Shown: piece after piece, positions 27,473 through 35,943 of the stretch
How positions within the stretch are numbered: position 1 is the stretch's first letter
Layout: each line of letters starts with the position of its first letter
Source of the DNA: Thalassotalea sp. HSM 43
GTDB lineage: Bacteria; Pseudomonadota; Gammaproteobacteria; Enterobacterales; Alteromonadaceae
Direction: 5' to 3'
DNA length: 64,000 nucleotides
Assembly (NCBI RefSeq): GCF_004752005.1
Contig: NZ_CP038493.1
Span: forward strand, 558,001-622,000
Position numbers and translations under genes: made by a program
Notes under the pieces: generated by a model
Told to the model about the DNA's origin: nothing
The model's database searches: none
What the model saw: the letters and a program-made list of their open reading frames with translations, nothing else

Positions 27473-28621
27473 CTAAAACGCATTTAAGCCAGTAATGGCA
27501 CGGCCAATCATTAATTTTTGGATCTCATTGGTGCCTTCGGTTACACGAAATACCTTGGCAGCTCTTGCCATATACTCCACAGGGAATTCTCGAGTGATGC
27601 CATTACCGCCATGTATCTTGGTTGCTTCGTCAACGATGTCACAGGCCATATCGGTGCAATACCATTTTGCCATAGCGGCATCGATATCAGAGCGTTTACC
27701 TTTAGCGATACAATCTAGTGCACGATAGGCCATGAGTTTGCCCGCTTCGATCTTAGTGATCATTTCCGCCAGTTTTTCCTGAACGATTTGTTTCGCCGCA
27801 ATTGGTTTACCAAACTGACTGCGATCAAGCGCGTATTGCAACGCTTCATCGAACGCCGCTTGAGCGATACCCATAGACATCAAGCCAACGATTGGGCGCG
27901 AGGACTGCAACAAGGTTAAAAGCATTTTTAAGCCCTTCCCTGGTGCGGCAACCATATTCTCTTTAGGTACTCGGCAATTATCGAAAAACACTTGCGCTGT
28001 CGACTGACTATTTAAAGCGGTCTTATCAATATTCGTGGTTTCATAACCATGCTCATTTCGGTCGACTAAAAACACCGCCAACCCGGTTTCATCGCCTTCG
28101 GTCACATTGACCAAGACATACATAAAATCAGAATAATCACCGGATGAAATCCACATTTTCTCACCATTGATGACAAAATGATCTCCGTCTTGCTTGGCGC
28201 GACAGCTTGCCGATGAAATGTCAGAGCCAGTGCCTGGTTCCGAAATAGCCACTGAGGCGATCAATTCACAAGACAGAAACTTATCAAGGTATTTACTGCG
28301 CAAAGGCTCAGGTGTGGCGGCGACCATTTTACCGGACGCAAAGTAAATTAATGTTGTTATGGCGATGTCAGGCGAGACTTTTGCGAGCTCATGCATCAAC
28401 ATGCCTTGGGTCACAGGATCCATATCGAAGCCGCCTAACTCCTCTGGCAAGAAGCCATTAACCACACCAAATGGCGCTAGTTTCGCTTGAATCTCTTTCG
28501 CCAATTCAGTGTTAATATATTTATCGCGATATTGCTCAGCAATCGGTTTAATTTCGGCTTGTAAAAACTTTTGAAAACCATCAACGGCAATGGTTTGCAT
28601 TTCATCTAATGAAAAATCCAT
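27473..28621 (-). CDS. acyl-CoA dehydrogenase (canonical TEGT base)
   Basis: 382 residues with all ACAD blocks: SVAISEPGTGSDISSA, GEKMWISSGDYSD, RSQFGKPIAAKQIVQEKLAEM, IHGGNGITREFPVEYMARAAK and the catalytic Glu in VTEGTNEIQKLMIGRAI. FAD-dependent alpha,beta-dehydrogenation of an acyl-CoA in the cytoplasm. It pairs with the ACAD at 26276, whose base lies elsewhere; together they might form a heteromer or act in sequence on one substrate. The terminator at 28750 separates it from the oxygenase genes. Confidence 0.93.
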   Translation of the reverse strand: MDFSLDEMQTIAVDGFQKFLQAEIKPIAEQYRDKYINTELAKEIQAKLAPFGVVNGFLPEELGGFDMDPVTQGMLMHELAKVSPDIAITTLIYFASGKMVAATPEPLRSKYLDKFLSCELIASVAISEPGTGSDISSASCRAKQDGDHFVINGEKMWISSGDYSDFMYVLVNVTEGDETGLAVFLVDRNEHGYETTNIDKTALNSQSTAQVFFDNCRVPKENMVAAPGKGLKMLLTLLQSSRPIVGLMSMGIAQAAFDEALQYALDRSQFGKPIAAKQIVQEKLAEMITKIEAGKLMAYRALDCIAKGKRSDIDAAMAKWYCTDMACDIVDEATKIHGGNGITREFPVEYMARAAKVFRVTEGTNEIQKLMIGRAITGLNAF

Positions 28622-28749
28622 AAGAACCTCTTGTTAATCCGCATCTGTTATTATTTTTAAAGCGGATCATTCATTCACATTGCTATTGATAATACCGAGT
28701 TCAATACAATTGGCTTTATCAAAACAGGCATAGCAAGTGTTAAAACAAC

Positions 28750-28773
28750 AAAACCCGGTAGATACCGGGTTTT
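28750..28773 (-). terminator. terminator of the PaaABCD-like genes
   Basis: AAAACCCGGT/ACCGGGTTTT with a 4-base loop; on the minus strand it is followed by GTTGTTTT. It lies between paaC-like (ends 28801) and the acyl-CoA dehydrogenase (starts 28621), so the dehydrogenases need readthrough or their own promoter. Confidence 0.8.
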
Positions 28774-28800
28774 AGATAATATGCTTGAATGAGCTCTCGC

Positions 28801-29655
28801 TTAGTTGTAATCGAAGCTTCGCGTTTCTGGCTTATCAAATAGATCGATAGTTTCATCAATACCAATTGATAACGGACGACGTGTTTTGACTGCATCTTCT
28901 GACGACGGCAATACGTATTCCCATAAGTTGGCCGGCATGGCTGATTCGACGACGCGACGACGAGCATTATTGCGCTCAGCAGCGTTCACCTGATCCGCCA
29001 TGGCTTCAATCTTATCTTCGCTAAGATCGAGTACATTCGCTAATTTTTTGCTGATTTCGGCAATAAACTGTTCTCTGGCATCCCATACCGCTTGTGAACG
29101 TTGACCACTAATAAGTAATGGATCGGCTTCAGATGCTGATTTTGTGCCAAACCAAGCGATGGCTTGACCTAAACGTTGCGGTAAGGCCTCGATGATTTCT
29201 TGTTTTTCAGCATCACTTAGCAAGGCAAACCAACCATCAATATTCAAGCGGTGAAAATAACACTCTTTACCAAAGGCCGTCATCATAGAAGCAACCGCAG
29301 GATCGTTACCGTCCTTTAACGTCGCCATCAATCGCCAAACCGAGTATTCCGCTAAAAAGATGCTCAGAATGAAATCGCCATAGGATTGCGGTGCCTTATC
29401 CAGCACCTCCATATTGTGTACTTGAGTGGCATCTCGACCAAACTCAATTTGAAAGTCAGGCAAATCGTTTTCTTCTTCCAACCAACGGAACAAGGCACGG
29501 GTATGGCCCCAGACATCTTGCGACATCGCCGCCAACGCCGTCGCATCCTGTAGGTTACGACTGTTCAATAGGTTCTTTGTATACCAATGGCCAAGTACCC
29601 ATTGTGAATCAGCGATACATAATAGGTTCGCCATTAAATTATTATCAGTACTCAT
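28801..29655 (-). CDS. PaaC-like structural subunit of a CoA-thioester oxygenase
   Basis: 284 residues, all-helical, ferritin-like. PaaC-type features: ADSQWVLGHWYTKNLLNSR, DVWGHTRALFRWLEEEND, FLAEYSVWRLM and ECYFHRLNIDGWFALL. In phenylacetyl-CoA monooxygenase PaaC is the non-catalytic partner of PaaA. It is somewhat longer than E. coli PaaC (248) owing to its C-terminal tail. Position in the operon (after A, D-N, B and the zinc-ribbon gene) supports the call. Confidence 0.85.
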   Translation of the reverse strand: MSTDNNLMANLLCIADSQWVLGHWYTKNLLNSRNLQDATALAAMSQDVWGHTRALFRWLEEENDLPDFQIEFGRDATQVHNMEVLDKAPQSYGDFILSIFLAEYSVWRLMATLKDGNDPAVASMMTAFGKECYFHRLNIDGWFALLSDAEKQEIIEALPQRLGQAIAWFGTKSASEADPLLISGQRSQAVWDAREQFIAEISKKLANVLDLSEDKIEAMADQVNAAERNNARRRVVESAMPANLWEYVLPSSEDAVKTRRPLSIGIDETIDLFDKPETRSFDYN

Positions 29656-29700
29656 TGTTCTCTTCCCATAATTTTAAATTCTTGCCACATGCCGTCATGA

Positions 29701-29910
29701 CTATTTCGGCATTTTGTGTTGCCACTTCATCCAACCAAAGGTGTTTTTGCAGCTGTTACAACGAAACAGGATTTCCGACACGGTACCGCCAAATGGGCTG
29801 GCGACGACGGTATCGGTGCTGTTACACCAAGGACATTCAACCGTTTGGTCGTATTCGTCCTGAAACGTTTTGACGTTTTTCTTTGGTTCGTTTGGGGCAT
29901 TATCTGTCAT
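29701..29910 (-). CDS. stand-alone PaaD zinc-ribbon domain (PaaD C-terminal half)
   Basis: 69 residues. Two Cys pairs CPWCNSTDT and FRCNSCKNTFGW frame SPFGGTVSEILF, matching the C-terminal zinc-ribbon of PaaD/PaaJ. In ordinary PaaD this follows the DUF59 domain in one chain; here it is a separate gene whose start overlaps the PaaB stop by one base. It should bind one Zn or Fe and help mature the diiron oxygenase, together with the DUF59 protein at 30206. Confidence 0.85.
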   Translation of the reverse strand: MTDNAPNEPKKNVKTFQDEYDQTVECPWCNSTDTVVASPFGGTVSEILFRCNSCKNTFGWMKWQHKMPK

Positions 29911-30146
29911 TAGGCGAAACCTATAACCACGTTTTCATCTTGGGCGACAACACTCAAAATGTTGTCTTGGCGGATACACATTAACTCTACCCAAGGTTTT
30001 TCTGAGTAAGTCATATACGATTGTGCTCGCGCTAACTCATCGTTAAGAGCGTAAATACAACCAAGATGAACCAGGTCTTTGTCGATTTTGTGACGACCGA
30101 ATACCTCGTATACATGGGCGTCTTTTTTATGGTCTAGTTTACTCAT
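29910..30146 (-). CDS. PaaB-like small oxygenase subunit
   Basis: 78 residues, slightly shorter than PaaB (~95). Matches PaaB landmarks: AHVYEVFGRHKIDKDLVHLGCIYALNDELARAQSYM and WVELMCIRQDNI. In the Paa complex PaaB bridges A/C heterodimers. GGAGAG lies before the ATG, right after the hairpin at 30164-30184. Confidence 0.85.
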   Translation of the reverse strand: MSKLDHKKDAHVYEVFGRHKIDKDLVHLGCIYALNDELARAQSYMTYSEKPWVELMCIRQDNILSVVAQDENVVIGFA

Positions 30147-30163
30147 GGTAAAATCTCTCCAAG

Positions 30164-30184
30164 CACCCAGAATCGCTCTGGGTG
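30164..30184. other. intercistronic hairpin between paaD-N and paaB
   Basis: CACCCAGA (30164-30171) pairs with TCTGGGTG (30177-30184), 5-base loop. T-run only on the plus strand, whereas the operon runs on the minus strand, so it is more likely an mRNA processing or stability element than a terminator for this operon. Confidence 0.55.
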
Positions 30185-30205
30185 TTTTTACTTTATTCTT
30201 ATTTG

Positions 30206-30526
30206 CTAAATAACGTAGCCATGTCGGGCGGCGCGTGCGCGACCTTCACATGAGATATCTTCTTTGTCCCATTGATGGCCCCATTCAACGCGGGCTTTAA
30301 CTTTTATTACGCCGTCTAGTTTGCCAACTTCTTTGCGGATATCGGCTAGGATAATTTCCAATGCAGGACAACCAACGCACGGATTCACAATGCCCACATA
30401 CACTTCATCGTCGAGTGTTGCTTCGACACGCTTAACCATTCCCATATCAACAATGGATACGCCCATATGTGGGTCGATAACATCATTAAGCGCCTTATGA
30501 ACCTGTTCTAATTGATCGTTTACCAC
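30206..30526 (-). CDS. PaaD N-terminal half, DUF59/MIP18-type protein
   Basis: 106 residues from GTG 30526; the GTG GTA A overlaps the paaA stop by 7 bases, with GGGG about 10 bases upstream. The DUF59 fold is clear (LNDVIDPHMGVSIVDMGMVKRVE; NPCVGCPALEIILADI; VEWGHQWDKEDISCEGRA). PaaD is usually ~165 residues with a zinc ribbon at its end; this gene stops after DUF59, and the ribbon is encoded at 29701. Role: iron-site assembly of the oxygenase (family knowledge). Confidence 0.87.
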   Translation of the reverse strand: MVNDQLEQVHKALNDVIDPHMGVSIVDMGMVKRVEATLDDEVYVGIVNPCVGCPALEIILADIRKEVGKLDGVIKVKARVEWGHQWDKEDISCEGRARAARHGYVI

Positions 30527-31491
30527 AATGAACTACCCCATTCTTCACGCTGCAAGCGCTCATAAATTCCAGGACGCATGCGACCACCACTTTTCATGTT
30601 GGCAACAACATCGCTCCATTCACATTTTTCCTGAATCCAATCGCCTGTTTGACGATCCCAAGTCATCGGGTAAGGCAGGTCTAATACGTACTTACCTTCG
30701 TCTTCGTCAAAGTGAGCTGGCACATTAAAGCCAATGCGTTCAGCTAATTTACATGCTGACTGTAACCACTTATCGCGCATGGTATCGTTAGACCATTTAC
30801 GAACACCGTAGATAAGTTGGTCCATTTTGCCTTTCATATTATCGGGGCGGCCGTACCAAAATACACCGTGCGGAAATACCCAATCGACGGCTTCTTGAAC
30901 CATCTGGCGGGTTTCTTCTGAATGATTCCAGTAGTATTCCATCCAGTAAGAACCGTGACGGAAATGGAACACTTCTTCAAAGTTAACTTTCTTTAATGCG
31001 CGACGATATGGAGCGAACGAACAGTGCAATTCGATATCCCATGTGGTGTATCGTCCGGCACGGTCAAGCAGTGCTTGGGCAACCAAAAAGTAAATGTAAT
31101 TTTTTACTTCAAACTCTAAAACAGGCATCGACCAGAATTTGTCTGCTGGACGTTCAAATGCCTCAGCGTGCATATCGACGCCAAAACGCTCCCATAACAT
31201 ACCTTGCTGATGTGCATGACCTACTTCATCTTGAATAGAGCCTGAAATCGCAATTTTCGCGCCGAGATCCGGTGCGGTGTCATAACCGGTTTGTGCCCAA
31301 GTTAATACTGTCACTTCACCAGCGGCGGCAATCTCAAGAGTGTTTTCTAACACTTTACGATAACGAGGTGTCATTTCACTGATGTCTTCTATCAGCTCAC
31401 CTGCCGCGATTCTGTCTAGCAACGCCTGCTCGGCAGGATCGTCCGCTACCATTGGTGGGTTTGGCATGGGACGAATAACTGTTGATTCCAT
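30520..31491 (-). CDS. PaaA-like catalytic subunit of a diiron CoA-thioester oxygenase
   Basis: 323 residues from ATG 31491, selected because GGAG lies 6 bases upstream; the in-frame TTG at 31503 is unlikely. Ferritin-like diiron motifs: a Glu in AGEVTVLTWAQTG, then EVGH (IQDEVGHAHQQ) and EEVFH (VNFEEVFHFRHGSYW). It should epoxidise or hydroxylate an aryl- or other acyl-CoA. The reductase PaaE and the downstream paaFGHJKZ genes are absent from this cluster, so the substrate need not be phenylacetyl-CoA. First gene of the operon; its upstream 450 bp is gene-free. Confidence 0.87.
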   Translation of the reverse strand: MESTVIRPMPNPPMVADDPAEQALLDRIAAGELIEDISEMTPRYRKVLENTLEIAAAGEVTVLTWAQTGYDTAPDLGAKIAISGSIQDEVGHAHQQGMLWERFGVDMHAEAFERPADKFWSMPVLEFEVKNYIYFLVAQALLDRAGRYTTWDIELHCSFAPYRRALKKVNFEEVFHFRHGSYWMEYYWNHSEETRQMVQEAVDWVFPHGVFWYGRPDNMKGKMDQLIYGVRKWSNDTMRDKWLQSACKLAERIGFNVPAHFDEDEGKYVLDLPYPMTWDRQTGDWIQEKCEWSDVVANMKSGGRMRPGIYERLQREEWGSSLW

Positions 31492-31942
31492 AGTCTTCTC
31501 CAATAAAGTCTGAATTCTTGTTGTTCTTGTTCAGATTGATTCAATCTTGTGCTAGTAAAATTAGCAGGACTACCTAGCCTTAGCGATAACTTTTCATCCG
31601 GCTAAAAAGCCCCCCATATTGCCGACAAAAACCGCGTATACATCAGTTAAAACAAGGGATTAGCAAATAGAATTAGCTAAATTTTGGTAAATACGCGTTC
31701 AGTAATAATATTCATTTTGAGCCAAACAGTTTACTTGCCGAGCTTTTTTGTATTGATTTTGCCAATAAATGGCGAGTTCACAGGAAATGACACAGTAAAA
31801 AAACCTAACGGTAATAGGCACTAGAAAGCGATTAAGAGATATTTAAGCCACTACTCTTTGATGATTTTTGCACATAAAAAAGCCCGTCATTGCAACGGGC
31901 TAAGTTGGTATTTACAGGCAAACGTCTAAGCGATAAATAGCG
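31492..31942. other. 450-bp gap upstream of the oxygenase operon
   Basis: No gene. It should hold the paaA-like promoter. A nested inverted repeat is present: CGCGTAT (31633-31639) with ATACGCG (31691-31697) enclosing TTAGC (31660-31664) and GCTAA (31676-31680). The right end holds the YeiH terminator. Confidence 0.5.
31876..31901 (-). terminator. terminator of the yeiH-like gene
   Basis: AGCCCGT (31881-31887) pairs with ACGGGCT (31895-31901), preceded by an A-run that is a T-run on the minus strand. Confidence 0.78.
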
Positions 31943-32974
31943 CTAGGCGAATAGATAAATGCCAGCAAGTATTAATGCGGCAAACACGATGGTTTGTGCG
32001 GTGATCAAAAACACCGGCTTCCAACCAACTGAGACGATTTGTTTTAGTGAGGTTTTAACACCAATGGCTGCAATCGATACCACCAAACACCAGCTCGATA
32101 AAGTTTTCACGGCTGCAGCAACAACCTCAGGTATCAAGCCGACATTGTTCAGCACCGCCAAAACAAAGAATCCAATTAAAAACGTTGGGATAAAGGTTGA
32201 GACGCCACCTTCCATCTTGCCGTCTTTTTCTTTAAAGGCAAAAAAGATGATCATAACGATAGGTAACAACAAGGCAACCCGCAGTAATTTAATATAGGTG
32301 GCGATATCACCCGCTTCAGGTGAGATGGAATAACCGGCACCGACCACTTGCGCCACATCATGAATTGAGCCACCAATAAATACACCGGCTAACTCATCTG
32401 ACAATCCTAAATAAGACACTAAAACAGGGTAAAGCACCATGGCTAAGGTACTCAGTGTGGTCACACCGATAACCGTCAGAGCAAACATTTTTTCTTCGTA
32501 TTCTTTTTTCGGCAATACCGTCGATATTGCCGCGGCTGCAGATACGCCGCAAACGGCGACCGAACCGCCAGACAACACGCCAAATACTTTAGACAAACCC
32601 AATGCTTTGGCTAACACAATGCCAAACAGCATCATTAATGCCATTGACGCAATGACGATAAGCGGTGGCGTAATGCCTAATGAAACGATGTCAGAAAACG
32701 CAATTCGCACCCCGAGTAAAGCGACGGCGAAACGTAATAGTGACCGAGAAGAGAAATTAATGCCCGCTTGATGCTGCGGCGATTCATATAAAAAATGCAG
32801 TGCTAAACCAAGCAATAAGGCAAACAACATCACAGGTGCATCATAACGACTCGCCAACGCGCCTGACGCGATAGCAATAATTATGCTGATTGCAACACCT
32901 GAATAGTAAGACTTGCAGGTCGACATAAACTGGCTGATGCTGGAAAGTTGTTTCGAATCTGTGCCTGAAGACAT
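31943..32974 (-). CDS. YeiH/UPF0324 family putative sulfate exporter
   Basis: 343 residues with about ten membrane helices. UPF0324 motifs: LLRFAVALLGVRIAFSDI, GVLSGGSVAVCGVSAAAA, GVFIGGSIHDVAQVVGAGY and AAIGVKTSLKQI. Family members are annotated as sulfate or sulfonate-related exporters with limited proof. Monocistronic, between the oxygenase promoter region and an acyl-CoA dehydrogenase. Confidence 0.9.
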   Translation of the reverse strand: MSSGTDSKQLSSISQFMSTCKSYYSGVAISIIIAIASGALASRYDAPVMLFALLLGLALHFLYESPQHQAGINFSSRSLLRFAVALLGVRIAFSDIVSLGITPPLIVIASMALMMLFGIVLAKALGLSKVFGVLSGGSVAVCGVSAAAAISTVLPKKEYEEKMFALTVIGVTTLSTLAMVLYPVLVSYLGLSDELAGVFIGGSIHDVAQVVGAGYSISPEAGDIATYIKLLRVALLLPIVMIIFFAFKEKDGKMEGGVSTFIPTFLIGFFVLAVLNNVGLIPEVVAAAVKTLSSWCLVVSIAAIGVKTSLKQIVSVGWKPVFLITAQTIVFAALILAGIYLFA

Positions 32975-33094
32975 GACATGTTCCCTGATATTTGTACGTC
33001 AACGCGGAATTCCACCGCTTTATTGTGCCTTACATTGGCTGATATTACAGTGATTTTTATTATCAATTAGTGCAAAACATGTAACTGTTCGCTA

Positions 33095-33136
33095 AAAAGT
33101 AACGCCAGAGTATGATGCTCTGGCGTTGTACTTTTT
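33095..33136 (-). terminator. terminator of the acyl-CoA dehydrogenase gene
   Basis: AACGCCAGAG (33101-33110) pairs with CTCTGGCGTT (33118-33127); flanks AAAAAGT and ACTTTTTT extend it on both strands. Confidence 0.85.
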
Positions 33137-33172
33137 TCTCGGCGAATTTTTGTTCAATTAGTGACGATGTCG

Positions 33173-34321
33173 TTATTTTAGCAATTCACGTGAAATAATA
33201 ACTTTTTGAATTTCACTGGTGCCTTCATAAATCGAGGTGATACGCACATCTCGAGCCATTCGCTCTAAAGGGTATTCTTTAATGTAACCGGCGCCACCTA
33301 ACATTTGCAACGCATCATAAACCGCTTTATTGGCTTTTTCTGCCGCAAACAGTTTGGCCATAGACGCAGCCGGACCAAATGGTTGGTCTTGCTCTTTTAA
33401 GAATGCCGCTTGCATCAATAATAAACGTGCCGCTTCCATTTCCGTGTAACGTTCAGCCATCATCCATTGCAGCCCTTGGAAATTGCTGATTTGGGTACCG
33501 AACTGTTTACGCTCTTTGCTGTACTCTTTGGCGTAATCTAGAGCCGCTAAACCAATACCTAAAGCAAGTGAACCAATACCGATACGGCCACCAGCCAACT
33601 CGCCAACAGCAACACCAAAGCCGCGATTTTCTTGGCCCATTAAGGCACTCGCCGGTACTCGGCAGTTGTCAAAATGTACTTCATTCGTCGGCGACGCGTG
33701 TTGTCCCATTTTATGTTCGCTTTTGCCTATCGTCATTCCCGGAGTACCCGCTTCGACGATAAAGCACGATATGCCTTTGCCTTTTTTGGCTTCGGCATCG
33801 GTTACCGCCCAGACCACAAAGCAACCGGCGAAATCACCACTGGTGATGTAAATTTTCGAGCCGTTTAATACGTACTCATCACCATCTTTAACGGCAGTGG
33901 TTTTCATACCTGCGGGATCAGAGCCTGCACCTGATTCGGTTAAACAAAAGCCACCAGCTAGGTATTCACCTGAACATAGCTTTGGCAAATACTTTTGTTT
34001 TTGCTCTTCGTTTCCAACCGCTTGAATAACTTCAGCAACCATATTGGTTACCGAGGTTGTTACAGCAGTTGACGCACACGCTTTAGCGATTTCAGTGATT
34101 GCCAATGAAAATGCGACAACGCCCGCTTCGACACCACCGTATTCAGCTTTGACATTCAAGCCCATAAAGCCAAGTTCAGCCAATTTGCCGATATTCTCTT
34201 TAAACAGAGCCTGATCTTTTGTTTCATCAAGCTGTGCGGCAACAGGTGCCAATTCACTTTCAGCAAATTTTTTCGCCATGTCTTGGATCATGGTTTGTTC
34301 TTCAGTTAATGCGATATGCAT
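33173..34321 (-). CDS. acyl-CoA dehydrogenase
   Basis: 382 residues from ATG 34321, preceded by GGGGAA 5 bases away; 29 extra codons upstream in frame lack a site and are not family-like. ACAD blocks: FCLTESGAGSDPAGM, GSKIYITSGDFAG, ERKQFGTQISNFQGLQWMMAE, LGGAGYIKEYPLERMARD and catalytic Glu in IYEGTSEIQKVIISREL. This resembles butyryl/short-chain acyl-CoA dehydrogenases. Monocistronic. Confidence 0.93.
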   Translation of the reverse strand: MHIALTEEQTMIQDMAKKFAESELAPVAAQLDETKDQALFKENIGKLAELGFMGLNVKAEYGGVEAGVVAFSLAITEIAKACASTAVTTSVTNMVAEVIQAVGNEEQKQKYLPKLCSGEYLAGGFCLTESGAGSDPAGMKTTAVKDGDEYVLNGSKIYITSGDFAGCFVVWAVTDAEAKKGKGISCFIVEAGTPGMTIGKSEHKMGQHASPTNEVHFDNCRVPASALMGQENRGFGVAVGELAGGRIGIGSLALGIGLAALDYAKEYSKERKQFGTQISNFQGLQWMMAERYTEMEAARLLLMQAAFLKEQDQPFGPAASMAKLFAAEKANKAVYDALQMLGGAGYIKEYPLERMARDVRITSIYEGTSEIQKVIISRELLK

Positions 34322-34439
34322 AGCGTTCCCCAATATATTTCGTTGCGCAAAAGATACATAAAAAGCCAACATATCGCCAGTCAATCGATGCAAATAGGTT
34401 GCCGGCAAAGAGCGCGAATGTATTAAAATTTTGACAATA

Positions 34440-34474
34440 AAAAAGCGCCAACTGGTTAATAGCTGGCGCTTTTT
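34440..34474. terminator. bidirectional terminator after the porin gene
   Basis: AAAAAGCGCCA (34440-34450) pairs with TGGCGCTTTTT (34464-34474). Confidence 0.88.
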
Positions 34475-34495
34475 AGCGGAATTATAGCGTGTGCG

Positions 34496-35704
34496 TTATA
34501 AAATAATACGAGCACGCAAACCAAATACAACTTGACTGCCTTTGTCATTACCCATGGCTTTGTTCATGGCTCCGCCATCAACATATTGGATATCAGGGAT
34601 GATCTGGAAGTAATCCGTTACCGGCATCTTATAGTAGACCTGGCCGATATATTGATCATCATCATGACCAAACTGCTCTTCATTTGCTTTACCCCATTGA
34701 TAAGCAAAACCTAAAGTATCCTTTTCTTGAAACAGGCCATAATAGCCAGTACCAACGGTTACGGATTCAGACAATAATGGTGCATAACCGTCGGAAACAC
34801 TGGCACGGAAAAATGGCATCCATTTGCCCATCATAAAGCTGGCGGAGAAGTTTACACCTTCACTATCGCCGTATGGGTCGTGGCGAGAACCCTCGTCTTG
34901 ATGCCAGTAAGATACGTGCACGTTGTCTAAGTAAATACGCCCTTGGCCGGCACCGGTATAACCAAATTCAATCGACTTGTGATATACATTTTCACTTAAG
35001 AACGCATCAACGTTATCGGTAAATTCATCTAGGTCAGATTTACCCGTTGCATCAACCACACCACCTAACATATATAGGTTATCGGTAAGCATATGACCTG
35101 CGGCAATACCAAAGGCAGCATCATCTGGCAGTCCCATGGTGCCGTTACCCGTACCCAAAGTTAGGTTAGTAAAGTCAGTCCAAGGACTTGCTTGGGCATA
35201 AGCGTCTAAGTAATCAGTGATATCTAAAAAACCGACCCAAAGTACCGTATCACCAAAATTTTGGCGCCAATAAAGGTTGGTAACTCGTGCACCTTGATCT
35301 GAAAAATTAGCGCCTGTCATGCTGCCCATACCCACATCATTTAAACCAAACCACTTGGGTGCTTGGTCGGTATATGCGTGGCGATGTTCTATCTTAAAGT
35401 TTAAAGAGCCATTTTCAGTGGCAGCCCATGAACCCATGATACGGAATACGCCAGATGCGGCGTTATCATCGGCACCATCCATCACATCATTCGATTGCAC
35501 ATAATACGAGTTATAATCAGAAGCGATGCTCAAGCCATAGTTTTTTTCTAAGCTTTCTTTCCAACTCAATCGCGGTTTATGCTTAGCATCTTCAATCGCA
35601 TGCTCGGTTGAGTCAGGTGAACCAACACGTTGATTATCTTTAGCATTTACCGATGTAGCGAACAAGCCAGCAACCGTTAAAGCAATTAAACTTTTGTTCA
35701 TCAT
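34496..35704 (-). CDS. OprB-family carbohydrate-selective type porin
   Basis: 402 residues, signal peptide of ~21 residues (LIALTVAGLFATSVNAKD). Same architecture as the porin at 22364: a short linker, FKIEHRHAYTD strand, LDAYAQASPWTDFTNLTLG, and C-terminal PDIQYVDGG...FGLRARIIL. It forms a beta-barrel for passive entry of small solutes. Terminator at 34440. Confidence 0.87.
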   Translation of the reverse strand: MMNKSLIALTVAGLFATSVNAKDNQRVGSPDSTEHAIEDAKHKPRLSWKESLEKNYGLSIASDYNSYYVQSNDVMDGADDNAASGVFRIMGSWAATENGSLNFKIEHRHAYTDQAPKWFGLNDVGMGSMTGANFSDQGARVTNLYWRQNFGDTVLWVGFLDITDYLDAYAQASPWTDFTNLTLGTGNGTMGLPDDAAFGIAAGHMLTDNLYMLGGVVDATGKSDLDEFTDNVDAFLSENVYHKSIEFGYTGAGQGRIYLDNVHVSYWHQDEGSRHDPYGDSEGVNFSASFMMGKWMPFFRASVSDGYAPLLSESVTVGTGYYGLFQEKDTLGFAYQWGKANEEQFGHDDDQYIGQVYYKMPVTDYFQIIPDIQYVDGGAMNKAMGNDKGSQVVFGLRARIIL

Positions 35705-35887
35705 ATCTACCTATTCAATTAAGGTGGTCAACCCCAAACACGAGTTCGCACATATTCAGGGGCGACCGAATGCGGAAAATATATACAAGGTTTAGTAAAT
35801 CAACTTGTTAATTTGAGCATCAGTTTTTACTGAAAACGAATTAAAACAAGGTGCTACAGCGAGTTACAAATTGAGGCTATATAGATA

Positions 35888-35912
35888 CAAAAAGCAGGCT
35901 CTAGGGCCTGCT
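35888..35912 (-). terminator. terminator of the prmB-aroC operon
   Basis: AGCAGGC (35893-35899) pairs with GCCTGCT (35906-35912), with AAAAA on the left giving a T-run on the minus strand. Confidence 0.78.
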
Positions 35913-35943
35913 CTTGATAATGTGATTTATGAGAAATAAAGGA

